From NCBI RefSeq assembly GCF_030269445.1, contig NZ_BSTJ01000007.1:343957-407956 (forward strand): DNA of 64,000 bases. Direction: 5' to 3'. This stretch comes from Actinoallomurus iriomotensis. GTDB taxonomy: Bacteria > Actinomycetota > Actinomycetes > Streptosporangiales > Streptosporangiaceae. The notes under the pieces were generated by a model. That model had not been told where the DNA came from, ran no database searches, and was given only the letters and a program-made list of their open reading frames with translations. Below are positions 1 to 8,886 of the stretch, piece by piece. Positions within the stretch are counted from its first letter, which is position 1. Every line of letters starts with the position of its first letter. Both the position numbers and the translations under genes were made by a program.

Positions 1-2393
1 TCGGAGTCCAGGCCGAAGTCGGGGACCAACCGGTCGCCCAGCTGCTCGGCCGTCAGGCCGAGCCCGTCGGCGACCTCCTCGATCTTCTCCTGCGCACGCG
101 CCTTGAGGCCCTTGAACTTCACCTTCTGCGCGATGCCGTACAGGTGCATCAGCGCCACGTCCGTGCCGATCGCGGCCAGGACGTCCAGGCCCGCGACCGC
201 CTTGGCGTGGCCGCCTTCGCCCGGCCACTTGCGGATGAGCGGCGTCAGCCGGCGGACGGTGTCGTCGTCGCCGAACCAGCCGAGTTGCGTCAGTGCCCAT
301 CCGTCCTTGGCCGGCGCGTCGCCCCGCTGCCACTCCTCGAACAACGCCCATCCGAATGCGGCGAGCGAACCGGCGTCGCAGGCGTCCTTGACGATCCCGA
401 CGCCCGCGTACACCTCGTCGGGCCTGGACATGGCCAGCATCGTCAGCAGGTGGCGGACGGCATCGGCCGGGAGCGCGTCGTCCCGGCCACGGAGCCGGAT
501 CTGCGGCAGCCGTATCGCGTCGGCCCACTCGCCGACCACCGGTATGCGTTTCGGCAGCAGCTCCAGGGGATCCACCGAGAGCAGCGCCTTCAGAGCGTCC
601 GCCGCCTCGTCGCCGTGCACGCGCGCCGTCGCCTCGACGACGCTCTCGTTCCCGTGCCTTCCGGCCAGCAGGCGCAGCGCGGCCTCGGCCTCCCGGCGCG
701 GCGCGCCCGGCTTGCCCAGCGCGGCCGGCACCAGCAGAGGCACCGCGTCCACGCCATGCCGGTCGAACCAGGAGAGCGCGAGCTTGCGACGCTTCGGCTT
801 GGCCAGGCCTTCGGCCATCACCCGCGCGACACCGGCGTCCAGGAACGGCAGTGCCCGATCGGCGAGACCGGCCGGGTCGGCCTCCGCGATCCGCCGTGCG
901 ACCGGCAGCGCGTCGACACCGGACCGGGCCACGATCGGCCGTAGCCAGATCTCGGCCTCCCACAGCTGCGGGGACCAGTCGGCCAGCAGCGGGCCGACCT
1001 TCTCCACGGGGCCGTACGTGAGGACGCCGAATCCGTACCCGTTGGCCTTCCCGGCGCGGAACTCCTCGATCAGCTTGTCCCAGTCGTCACTGTCCGGGAC
1101 CCTGTGCCGCTGATCGGTCTTGGCCCACTGCTCCTGCTCACCGGGCTCCCATCGCATCCCGGGCTCGGCGGGCGGAGTAAGCCCGTTGACGACGACCGGC
1201 TCGGCCGGCGCGGTGGTGCGCAGCCACGGCGGGTCGGCCAGCGGTCGCGGCAGCGCGTCCGCCGGGGCGTCCGGCAGCCGGTCCTGGTCGTCCAGCGAAC
1301 CGATCGCGTCCTGTAGCGCGGGCGGCAACTCGGCCACCAGCTCTTGGTGCGTCCGCGCGTGCGCGGCCAGCAGATCGGCGAGTTGCGGCGCACCGGCCAG
1401 GAGCCGCAGCGCCCGGGCGGGGAAGTGCGTCATCGCCGTGAGCAGGGCGGCCCGCACGTACTTCTGGTCGGCGCGGTCGACCAGAGCCTGGAACGCCTCG
1501 TCGCTCGGCACGATGGCGAGCGTCTCCAGGATCAGCTTGCGAAGGTCCGTGAGGTAGAGATCGGCGTCGAAGGCCTTGACGAGCAAGGGCGTGGCGTCCG
1601 TGCCGACGCCGTCCAGCAGGGTGACCAGGTGCGACCGGTTCCACGAATAGTGGAAGACGACTCCGTGCGGGGCGATCAGCTCCACATGGCGGGACGATCC
1701 CAGCGAGCAGTAGAGCATCCACCAGAAATGGGCCTCGTGCCTGGTGTCGGGCGGAGCGGCGCAGCACTCTTCCACCCAGTCGTGCCGGGACGGCACCAGG
1801 AAGGAGACCACCACCCGCTGTGACGCGGTGCGGCGGCGCCCCGCCAGGCCGTCGACGGCCTCCGCGTACTCACGGTCGCCGGCGACGGCCAGCAGGCCCC
1901 GCAGCCGCACACCGGCCTTCGCCGCGGGACTCGCGACGACCGACGAGGCACTGCTTCCGTCCCCGATGAGCCGGAGCTCGGAAGAGTCCCACTGGAGCTG
2001 ACTGAACTCGGCGAACGCGCAGGCGGCGAAAGGCAGCCCGTGCTCGGTCACCCACGCGTCCGCCAGCGGCACCGCGAGCTTCTCGATCGCGTAGTAGCCC
2101 GGCCGCTCGCCGAGGAGCAGCGTGGCGGCCACGGCCGCACCCAGCGGATTCGCGCCGCCGGAGACGTACTCCCGTGCCGCTTCGGCCAGGCCCGGCTCGA
2201 CATCGGCCCGTTCGGCGAGTGGCCGCGCGGCCTCCATCCGCTGGAGCTTCTCGCGTACGTCCGCGACCGCCGAGCGGTCGACCTTGACCGCCGGTCCCGG
2301 CCGCCCGCCGCGCCGTGGATACAGCCGGCGCCGCCACGACTCCGGGATGTCCAGGGCGTCCTCGTCCGCTGTCGCAGCATGGTTGTCTCCCAC
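1..2393 (-). CDS. DUF4132-family protein, N-terminal ~797 residues (partial, runs off left edge)
   Basis: An uninterrupted minus-strand frame starts at a GTG (2393-2391) and leaves the window at base 1 without a stop. The protein is rich in helical, HEAT-like repeats (for example around residues 150-330 and 600-780). It ends in the stretch that, in actinobacterial DUF4132 proteins, directly precedes the DUF4132 domain (a GLGLTAEQLGDRLVPDFGLD-type sequence). DUF4132 proteins are large and cytoplasmic; relatives include E. coli MolR/YehI, and their function is poorly defined. The Shine-Dalgarno before the GTG is weak, so the start is uncertain by a few codons. The gene lies 46 bp downstream of nothing co-directional except the PBP pair, whose stop is at 2440, so co-transcription is possible. 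The family call is from remembered similarity and the domain itself is outside the window. Confidence 0.75.
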   Translation of the reverse strand, partial: MGDNHAATADEDALDIPESWRRRLYPRRGGRPGPAVKVDRSAVADVREKLQRMEAARPLAERADVEPGLAEAAREYVSGGANPLGAAVAATLLLGERPGYYAIEKLAVPLADAWVTEHGLPFAACAFAEFSQLQWDSSELRLIGDGSSASSVVASPAAKAGVRLRGLLAVAGDREYAEAVDGLAGRRRTASQRVVVSFLVPSRHDWVEECCAAPPDTRHEAHFWWMLYCSLGSSRHVELIAPHGVVFHYSWNRSHLVTLLDGVGTDATPLLVKAFDADLYLTDLRKLILETLAIVPSDEAFQALVDRADQKYVRAALLTAMTHFPARALRLLAGAPQLADLLAAHARTHQELVAELPPALQDAIGSLDDQDRLPDAPADALPRPLADPPWLRTTAPAEPVVVNGLTPPAEPGMRWEPGEQEQWAKTDQRHRVPDSDDWDKLIEEFRAGKANGYGFGVLTYGPVEKVGPLLADWSPQLWEAEIWLRPIVARSGVDALPVARRIAEADPAGLADRALPFLDAGVARVMAEGLAKPKRRKLALSWFDRHGVDAVPLLVPAALGKPGAPRREAEAALRLLAGRHGNESVVEATARVHGDEAADALKALLSVDPLELLPKRIPVVGEWADAIRLPQIRLRGRDDALPADAVRHLLTMLAMSRPDEVYAGVGIVKDACDAGSLAAFGWALFEEWQRGDAPAKDGWALTQLGWFGDDDTVRRLTPLIRKWPGEGGHAKAVAGLDVLAAIGTDVALMHLYGIAQKVKFKGLKARAQEKIEEVADGLGLTAEQLGDRLVPDFGLDS

Positions 2394-2439
2394 GGCGCCC
2401 GACCCTAGAGCAGACCTACGACAGGGACCGCCACAATGA

Positions 2440-4407
2440 TCACCTTTGGGCGGTGAACGGCGTCGGAGCGGCGCCGCGCAGCGCGCCCTCCATGGACGCC
2501 CGCCAGATCGGGCCCACGTTGGCGCCGAAGACGCCGGGGCTCGGGTCGCCGAACGGCGCGGCCGGGTCGCCGAACCAGACGGCCGCCGCGAGGTCGGGCG
2601 TGTAGCCGGCGAACGCCGCGCACGAGAAACTCTCACAGGTGCCGGTCTTGGCGGCCGCCGGACGGCCGATGCCCAGGCCCCGGCCCGTGCCCTTGGTGAG
2701 CACCCCCCGCAGGATCCGCGTCGCCTCGTCGGCGACGCCGGCGTCGATCGCCTTGTCGCACTCGGCCCTGGGGACGTCGATCTTCTTGCCGGTGGAACCG
2801 GTGACGGCCGTGACGGCGATCGGCGCGCAGTACCGGCCGTGGGCGGCGAAGGCGGCGTACGCGGCGGCGAGGTGGGTGACGTCGATGTCGTTGGTCCCCA
2901 GCACCTGGGAGGGCACCTGTTGCAGCGGCCGGCCGGTCGCCTGCGCCATGCCGAACCTCTGTGCCATGCGGACCGAGTCGCACAGGCCCACGCGCTGTTC
3001 GAGGTAGGCGTAGTAGGTGTTGAGCGACTCCCAGGTGCCGGTCGACAAGCTGGCCGAGGACGCCTTGGTGGTCTCCGCGTTGCGTACCGACCACGGCTCG
3101 AAGTGGTTGCCCTTGCAGTCGGTGTAGCCGCTGACGGTGGTGCTGTTGGGTGCGGGGAGGGTGGTGCCGACGCTGTAGCCCTTGTCGAGGGCGGCGGCGA
3201 GGGTGAAGATCTTGAAGGTGGAGCCGGCGGAGTAGCCGCCGTTGCCGCCGTGGGCGTAGTCGGCGGCGAGGTTGAGGGTGGTTTGGCCCTTCTTCCTGCT
3301 GTCGCCGTAGGTCTTGCTGACGACCATGGCCTTGATCTCGCCGGTGCCGGGTTTGACCATCGCCTCGGTCGCGGTCTTGGCCTTGTTCGGTCGTAGCGCC
3401 AGTGCTCTTTGGGCGGCTTTTTGTGCCTTCATGTCGAGGGTGGTGCGGATGGTGAGGCCGCCGCGGTAGAGGAGTCGTTCGCGGTCGGCGGAGGTCTTGC
3501 CGAACGCGGGGTTGCCCAGGATCTCGTCCTTGACGTACTCGCAGAAGAACGGGGCCTTGCTGTCGACGCAGTCGGCCTTGGGCTTTTTGATGTGCAGCGT
3601 GATCGGTGTCGCCGCGGCGGCGTCGGCCTGCGCCTTGGTGATCATCTTCAGCTGCGCCATCCGGTACAGCACCGTGTTGCGGCGGTCGGTGGCGCCCTTC
3701 TGGTTGATCTCCGGGTCATAGAAGTACGGGCTGTTGGTGACACCGGCGAGCAGCGCCGCCTCCGACAGCGTCAGCTGTGAGGCGTTCTTGCTGAAGTAGT
3801 ACTGCGAGGCCGCCTGCACCCCGTACGCGCCCGACCCGAAGTACGCGATGTTGAGATAACCCTGCAGGATCTGCTGCTTGGTCAGCCGCTTCTCCACATT
3901 CTCCGCGTACCGGAGTTCCCGCAGCTTCCGCCCGAAGTTCGGCGCCTTGGCCGCCTGCGCCTCCTCGTCCGTCCTGGCGTTCTCCACCAGCAGGTTCTTG
4001 ACGTACTGCTGGGTGAGGGTCGAACCGCCCTGCTTGATCCCGCCGTCCTGCGCGTTGGTCACCAGCGCGCGGAAGGATCCCTTGAAGTCCAGCGGCCCGT
4101 GGTCGTAGAACCGGTCGTCCTCGATCGCGACGATCGCCTTCCGCATGACGGGCGCCACCTGGTTCAGGCTCACCGACTCACGGTTGTGGTAGTAGAACCG
4201 TGCGATCACCTGGCCGTCGGCCGAGTACACCGTGCTCCGCTCCGGCGGCGGCGACAGGCTGAAGTCCGGCATGTCCTGGAAACCCGCTGACGCGTCCCGC
4301 GCCGCCATCCCCACACTGCCCACACCCGGCAGCGCCAGCAGACCGACCAGCACCCCGGCGAAGGCGGCCGCCCCGAGCAGCCGCAGCAGCTTGACCAGCG
4401 CGCTCAT
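2440..4407 (-). CDS. Class A penicillin-binding protein (transglycosylase/transpeptidase), 655 aa
   Basis: Bifunctional peptidoglycan synthase acting outside the membrane. One N-terminal membrane anchor (about residues 8-32) is followed by a GT51 glycosyltransferase domain with the EDDRFYDH motif (E96 catalytic) and QGGSTLTQQ (126-134). The transpeptidase domain has the SxxK motif STFK (S396), SLN (461-463) and KTGT (K587). The start is the ATG at 4407. It overlaps the stop of the upstream PBP gene as ATGA, so the two are probably translationally coupled. A longer open frame exists upstream, but that part is out of frame with real coding and belongs to the neighbour. The length is normal for actinobacterial class A PBPs, which often have extra C-terminal extensions; this one has only a short tail. 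Identification is secure; the physiological partner is not known. Confidence 0.93.
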   Translation of the reverse strand: MSALVKLLRLLGAAAFAGVLVGLLALPGVGSVGMAARDASAGFQDMPDFSLSPPPERSTVYSADGQVIARFYYHNRESVSLNQVAPVMRKAIVAIEDDRFYDHGPLDFKGSFRALVTNAQDGGIKQGGSTLTQQYVKNLLVENARTDEEAQAAKAPNFGRKLRELRYAENVEKRLTKQQILQGYLNIAYFGSGAYGVQAASQYYFSKNASQLTLSEAALLAGVTNSPYFYDPEINQKGATDRRNTVLYRMAQLKMITKAQADAAAATPITLHIKKPKADCVDSKAPFFCEYVKDEILGNPAFGKTSADRERLLYRGGLTIRTTLDMKAQKAAQRALALRPNKAKTATEAMVKPGTGEIKAMVVSKTYGDSRKKGQTTLNLAADYAHGGNGGYSAGSTFKIFTLAAALDKGYSVGTTLPAPNSTTVSGYTDCKGNHFEPWSVRNAETTKASSASLSTGTWESLNTYYAYLEQRVGLCDSVRMAQRFGMAQATGRPLQQVPSQVLGTNDIDVTHLAAAYAAFAAHGRYCAPIAVTAVTGSTGKKIDVPRAECDKAIDAGVADEATRILRGVLTKGTGRGLGIGRPAAAKTGTCESFSCAAFAGYTPDLAAAVWFGDPAAPFGDPSPGVFGANVGPIWRASMEGALRGAAPTPFTAQR

Positions 4408-6059
4408 CCGGCGGCCTTGAGGAACTTCGCCGCGATGGGCGCGGCGGCTTCGGAGCCGGTCCCGCCGCCCTCGACGATCACGGCGAAGGCCAGGTCGCCG
4501 TGGTAGCCGATGAACCAGGCGTGCGTGGGCGGCTCGGCGCCGGTCCCGTACTCCGCCGTGCCGGTCTTGCCCGCCGTCCCGGACGGGAAGTCGACGCCGG
4601 CGGCGGTCCCCTCGCTGACGACGGCGGGCATCAGGGAGTGCAGCGCCCGCTCCACCGCGGGCCGCAACCGGTGCGGCGGCTCGGGCCGGTGGCCGCCGGC
4701 GTCCACGGCCTGCGACACGAGTGAGGCGTCGACCAGCCGGGGCGAGCGCCAGGTGCCGTCGGCGGCGGCCGCGGCCACGCTCGCCATGTTCAGCGGGCTG
4801 GTGAGGACCTGCCCCTGCCCGAACGAGGCGGCGGCGAAGGAGGCGTCGTCCTTGTTGTCCGGGAACGAGGCCCGTACGGCGGGCAGCCCGGCGATGATCG
4901 GGGCGTTGAAACCGAACTCGGTGGCGACCTGGCCCAGCCGCCGCTGGCCGAGCCGGTCCACGGCGAGACGCGCGAACGTGGTGTTGCACGAGTGCGCGAA
5001 CGCCTCCCGGAGGGCGACCGTCCCGAAGTCCTCCTGCTGGTAGTTGTGGAACGAGCGGCCCCCGACCGTGGTGGTGGCCGGGCAGCCGACCCGGGTCCCG
5101 GCGTCCATGCCGCCCGCGACCAGCGCCGCCGCCGTGACCACCTTGAACGTCGAGCCCGGCGGGTACTGGCCCATCAGCGCCCGGTTGTAGCCGCCGGGCT
5201 TGTTCGCCACGGCGAGGATCTCCCCGGTGGAGGGTCGCAGCGCGACCAGCGACGTGGGCTTGGCCACGTCGGCGAGGGCGTCACGGGCGGCGCTCTGGAC
5301 CTTCGGGTCGAGCGTCGTCCGCAGCGGCCGGCCCTCGGTGCCGCCGAACCGCTGGAGCGTCCGCACCGGCGTGCCGTGCGCGCCGACGATCTGTACGGCG
5401 AGGGCGGGCGTACCGGCGAGACGGCGCTCGTACTGCCGCTGGAGCCCGTCCACGCCGATCGTGTCGCCCGCGCGGTACGGCGCGCCGAGCCTCTTCGCGG
5501 CGGCGGCGGACGCGGGGCCGAGCGGACCGGTGAGCTGCTGGACGGACCCGGACGGCGACCCGCTCAGACCGCTGCCGTCCGCCGCCTCGATGTCCGCCCG
5601 GTCCGGCCACGTGTGCGCGGCGCGGAGCCGCTGCCCCTCCTCGAGACCCGGGTACATGACCCGCGGAGACCAGGCCACCCGCCACCGGCCGTCCCGCTCG
5701 ACGAACGGCAGCGACCCGCCGTACGTCCAGACGCGTCCCCCGGACAGCGTCAGCTCGGCCCGGTACGAGCCGCCCGCCTCGCCGTCCTTGGCGTGTCCGA
5801 CCGAGGCGATCCGGTAGTGCTGTCTGGTGACGCCCAGGTCGTCCCGCATGCGGGTGAACCGGGTCGCGAAATCGGCGGGCGGACGGTCGGTCAGGGCGCG
5901 CATGGCGGCGAAGTCGCCGCCGCTCCAGGCCGCGAGGTACCGCTTCGCGGTGTCGCCCGGCCCGTCGTCGTCACGCAGGAACCACACCGCTCCCACCCCC
6001 GTAAGCACGGCCACGGCCGCGACCACCGCGACGGCGACCATGCGGGATCGGCGCATCAT
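4404..6059 (-). CDS. Class B penicillin-binding protein with NTF2-like N-terminal domain, 551 aa
   Basis: Transpeptidase that cross-links peptidoglycan. After one N-terminal membrane segment (about 7-27) comes an NTF2-like/MecA-N-type domain (about 35-140), a linker and the catalytic domain with STFK (S303), SCN (357-359) and KTGTAE (K498). The start ATG at 6059 (a second ATG follows at 6056) is preceded by GAGGGGAG at good spacing; the frame upstream of it has no such signal. The 3' end overlaps the class A PBP gene by 4 nt. Proteins with this domain order are often annotated as PbpA-like or MecA-like, low-affinity PBPs, but resistance cannot be inferred from sequence alone. A dedicated class B / class A pair in one operon suggests a specialised cell-wall synthase module. 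Confidence 0.92.
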   Translation of the reverse strand: MMRRSRMVAVAVVAAVAVLTGVGAVWFLRDDDGPGDTAKRYLAAWSGGDFAAMRALTDRPPADFATRFTRMRDDLGVTRQHYRIASVGHAKDGEAGGSYRAELTLSGGRVWTYGGSLPFVERDGRWRVAWSPRVMYPGLEEGQRLRAAHTWPDRADIEAADGSGLSGSPSGSVQQLTGPLGPASAAAAKRLGAPYRAGDTIGVDGLQRQYERRLAGTPALAVQIVGAHGTPVRTLQRFGGTEGRPLRTTLDPKVQSAARDALADVAKPTSLVALRPSTGEILAVANKPGGYNRALMGQYPPGSTFKVVTAAALVAGGMDAGTRVGCPATTTVGGRSFHNYQQEDFGTVALREAFAHSCNTTFARLAVDRLGQRRLGQVATEFGFNAPIIAGLPAVRASFPDNKDDASFAAASFGQGQVLTSPLNMASVAAAAADGTWRSPRLVDASLVSQAVDAGGHRPEPPHRLRPAVERALHSLMPAVVSEGTAAGVDFPSGTAGKTGTAEYGTGAEPPTHAWFIGYHGDLAFAVIVEGGGTGSEAAAPIAAKFLKAAG

Positions 6060-6304
6060 CGGACTCCCCTCTGTCCGCCAGACTTCGTCAGGCCGACAAG
6101 GACAGCAGCTGACCAGCGAAAAGTCCAAGATGCATATGAATGGGGAGTGATAGGCGTTTCAATATCCTTCCTGCCCACAGCGCCCGGTCACCGAGCTCCG
6201 TCACAAGGGAAATCAGCCGGGTCAGGGCGTGGCGGACGGTTCCGCATCGGCCTCCAGCGGACGATGATCAGCTGGTCCGATGCGCATCCGTAGGAGGGCC
6301 TCTC

Positions 6305-8164
6305 ATGCTCAGACGCATGATCGCGACGATGGCGGTCGCCGCGTCGCTCGTGGCGCCGGCCGGTCCGGCACACGCCGACGACGTCGGCGGTGCCAAGGTC
6401 GTGCCGGTCCAGGTCACAGGCGATCCGGCGAAGCGGTTCAACGTCGTCATCCTCGGCGACGGCTACACCGAGGCCGACATGCCGAAGTTCCGCGAGAACG
6501 TCGACCGGGAGGTCAGCACCCTCTTCGGGTTCGAACCGTGGAAGTCCTACCGCAGCTACGTCAACGTCTACCGGGTCGAGATCACGTCCGGCGAGTCGGG
6601 CGTGAGCTGCGACCCCTCCGTGAACTCCGCCAAGCGCACCACGCCGCTGAGCATGCGGTTCTGGAGCGGCTGCCGGACCGACGGCATCCAGCGCCTGCTG
6701 GTCATGGACGATGACGCGGCCGGCAGGTACGCGGACCTGGTCACCGGCACCAGCGCCGCCAACCGGCAGATCGTCGCGCTGGCCAACAGCACCACGTACG
6801 GCGGCGCGGGCGGGACGTACGCCACGGCGTCCGGCGGCAACGCGATGTCCTCGCTGATCATGCCGCACGAGATCGGCCACTCACTCGGCGGCCTGCAGGA
6901 CGAGTACAACTACTACCAGCGGGGCGTGCCCGGCGGCGCGTACACCGGCGGCGAACCGGACTCGATCCACCACACCCTCCTCACCGAGCGGCAGATGCGC
7001 GAGCAGCACGCCAAATGGTGGCGCTGGCTCGGCGACCGCAGCACGGCCGGCGGCGTCGTCGGCCGCTACGAGGGCGGCGTCTACGACACCACGGGCGTGT
7101 GGCGGCCGAGCGAGCACTCGATGATGAAGACCCTCGGCTACGCCTACGACCAGGTCGAACGCGAACGGATGACGCAGGCCATCTCCGCCAAGCTCGACCT
7201 GGTGCAGGACCAGACCCCGACCGGGACGCCCGTCGGCGCGGACCGCGTCGTCTGGCTGGAGACCCTCCACCCGGTGAGCCACCCGCTGCACATCACCTGG
7301 ACCCTCGACGGCCGGACCGTCCCCGGCAGTACGGACCGGCACAACCTCGACCTGGCCCGGCGGCACCTCAGGCCGGGCACGCACACCCTGACCGCGAAGG
7401 TCGACGACTCCACCGGCTTCGTACGCGACCCGGCGATCAGGTCCTCCGCGGCCCTCACCCAGACCCGTACCTGGACGGTGGACACCCGGCTCACGACCGC
7501 GCCGGTGGCCCCCGCCGTGGGCTTCACGGACGCCACCCCCGCCGGCACGGACGTGGGCGCGGACGACGTGATCTACGCGGAGACGACGCACCCGACGGTG
7601 TCGGTCCCGGCGGTCCGGTGGACCGTCGACGGCCGGCGGGTGACGACCCCGGGGAACGACCGCGACCTCGACCTGGGGCGCTTCCACCTGACCTCCGGGA
7701 CGCACACCGTCACCGCGCGAGCGGCCGACCCCGCCACCGGTGCCCGGTCGGCGCCGCTGTCCTGGAAGGTCGACGCGCGGCGTCCGGCGATCGCCGCGCA
7801 GTTCTCCACACCGGCCGCGACGCACGGCGGCACCAAGGTCTTCGACGACCGGTTCACCATGAAGCTGAACCCGTCCGACGACGGGCCGGGCAGCACACTG
7901 GCGGAGTTCCAGGTCGACGGGGACGGCTGGTACCGCTACTTCGGCTGGCCGACCGACTCCACCGCGCCGTTCGTGTTCACACCCCTGGGCACGAACATCG
8001 ACGACCTCTACTACGGCAAGCTCGGCAAGCCCGCGCGAGCCGTCGCCTGGGAGAACGTACCGCCCGGCTACGGCCGGCACACCATCGAGTACCGCGCCAT
8101 CGACGCCGCCGGAAACGTCGGCCCGGCCACGAAGGTCACGGTGATCCTGCGCAAGAGCGGCTGA
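6305..8164 (+). CDS. Secreted M64-family (IgA peptidase M64-like) metallopeptidase, 619 aa
   Basis: Predicted secreted zinc protease. A signal peptide occupies residues 1-25 (cleavage near AHA-DD). The catalytic domain carries HEIGHSLGG (H188, E189, H192) followed by DEY (199-201), the extended zinc motif of the M64 family. Residues about 340-520 contain two repeats with the shared pattern VxWTxDGRxV ... HTxTAxxxD, likely Ig-like or fibronectin-like modules. The C-terminal part (about 530-619) resembles a beta-sandwich. The ATG at 6305 has GGAGGG 9 nt upstream; the same frame is open for another 55 codons upstream but reads as non-secretory sequence. Divergent from the PBP operon across about 245 bp. 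The natural substrate is unknown: the family name comes from an IgA protease, but soil actinomycete members probably digest other proteins. Confidence 0.9.
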   Translation: MLRRMIATMAVAASLVAPAGPAHADDVGGAKVVPVQVTGDPAKRFNVVILGDGYTEADMPKFRENVDREVSTLFGFEPWKSYRSYVNVYRVEITSGESGVSCDPSVNSAKRTTPLSMRFWSGCRTDGIQRLLVMDDDAAGRYADLVTGTSAANRQIVALANSTTYGGAGGTYATASGGNAMSSLIMPHEIGHSLGGLQDEYNYYQRGVPGGAYTGGEPDSIHHTLLTERQMREQHAKWWRWLGDRSTAGGVVGRYEGGVYDTTGVWRPSEHSMMKTLGYAYDQVERERMTQAISAKLDLVQDQTPTGTPVGADRVVWLETLHPVSHPLHITWTLDGRTVPGSTDRHNLDLARRHLRPGTHTLTAKVDDSTGFVRDPAIRSSAALTQTRTWTVDTRLTTAPVAPAVGFTDATPAGTDVGADDVIYAETTHPTVSVPAVRWTVDGRRVTTPGNDRDLDLGRFHLTSGTHTVTARAADPATGARSAPLSWKVDARRPAIAAQFSTPAATHGGTKVFDDRFTMKLNPSDDGPGSTLAEFQVDGDGWYRYFGWPTDSTAPFVFTPLGTNIDDLYYGKLGKPARAVAWENVPPGYGRHTIEYRAIDAAGNVGPATKVTVILRKSG

Positions 8165-8165
8165 C

Positions 8166-8223
8166 GGCGTTTCCCCGGCCCACGGTCCCCCGGCCCGCCA
8201 CGGAGCGGTGGGCCGGGGACGCC
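8166..8223. terminator. Bidirectional terminator-like hairpin between convergent genes
   Basis: Arms 8166-8183 (GGCGTTTCCCCGGCCCAC) and 8208-8223 (GTGGGCCGGGGACGCC) are complementary except for two extra T residues. The stem lies just after the M64 stop and just after the fasciclin gene stop on the other strand. There is no T-tract on either side, as is common in high-GC actinomycetes. Confidence 0.7.
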
Positions 8224-8227
8224 CCGC

Positions 8228-8848
8228 TTACTTCTTCGGCATCAGCACCGAGTCGATGATGTAGACGGTGGCGTTGGCCGTCTGAACGTTGCCGCAGACC
8301 ACGTTCGCGTCGTTGACCTTGTACGACTCGCCCGAGCCGCTGGTGTTGACCATGCCGCCCTGGAGGGTCTTGAAGCTGCCGCTCGTCAGTCCGCCGGGCG
8401 CGACCTTCTGGCCGACGACGTGGTACGTGAGGATGCTCGACAGGGTCTTCTTGTCCGCGAGCACCTTGTTGAGCGTCTTCTTGGGGATCTTGGCGAAGGC
8501 GTCGTTGGTGGGGGCGAACACCGTGAGGTTCTGCGCGGAGTTCAGCGTGTCCACCAGGCCGGCCTTCTTGACCGCCGTGACCAGCGTGGACAGGACCGGG
8601 TTGTTGGAGGCGGCGGTGGCGACCGGGTCCTGCGCCATGCCGGAGAAGCTGCCCTTGCCGGAGTCCGGCACGGCCGAGCAGCCGGAGCCGAACGGCTTGT
8701 CCGCCATCGCGGCGCTCGACGTCGGCGCGCCGCCGCCCGCCGGGGCGGAGGAGGCGCCGTCGCCGCTCTTGCCGTCACCGCCGCAGGCCGCGGCGCTGAG
8801 CAGGAGACCACCGGTGAGCATGCCGACGGTCAGAACACGGGTCTTCAC
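8228..8848 (-). CDS. Fasciclin (FAS1)-domain lipoprotein, 206 aa
   Basis: Surface-anchored adhesion-type protein. It has a signal peptide with lipobox LSAAAC (Cys22), then a Ser/Gly/Ala-rich low-complexity linker (about 23-55), then one FAS1 domain (about 70-206) with the conserved LTVFAPTNDAF and the terminal YIIDSVLMP motif. The ATG has GAAGGAGAAG upstream. It is the last gene of a probable operon, only 38 bp after the molybdopterin oxidoreductase stop. In Mycobacterium tuberculosis the FAS1 proteins MPT70/MPT83 sit beside a sulfite-oxidase-like gene and sigK/rskA; here the oxidoreductase-fasciclin pairing is kept but no sigma/anti-sigma pair is adjacent. Confidence 0.92.
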   Translation of the reverse strand: MKTRVLTVGMLTGGLLLSAAACGGDGKSGDGASSAPAGGGAPTSSAAMADKPFGSGCSAVPDSGKGSFSGMAQDPVATAASNNPVLSTLVTAVKKAGLVDTLNSAQNLTVFAPTNDAFAKIPKKTLNKVLADKKTLSSILTYHVVGQKVAPGGLTSGSFKTLQGGMVNTSGSGESYKVNDANVVCGNVQTANATVYIIDSVLMPKK

Positions 8849-8886
8849 GAGACTTCTCCTTCAACTGTGGGTTTCCTGTGGGCCCG

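Noticed and set aside
2446-3396. Long plus-strand open frame (about 316 codons) across the class A PBP gene, and similar long frames opposite other genes
   Set aside because: Antisense shadow of a GC-rich gene with clear conserved motifs on the minus strand; no family similarity and no Shine-Dalgarno.
4408-4989. N-terminal extension of the class A PBP frame
   Set aside because: It overlaps the coding region of the upstream PBP in another frame; the ATG at 4407 with ATGA overlap is the natural start.
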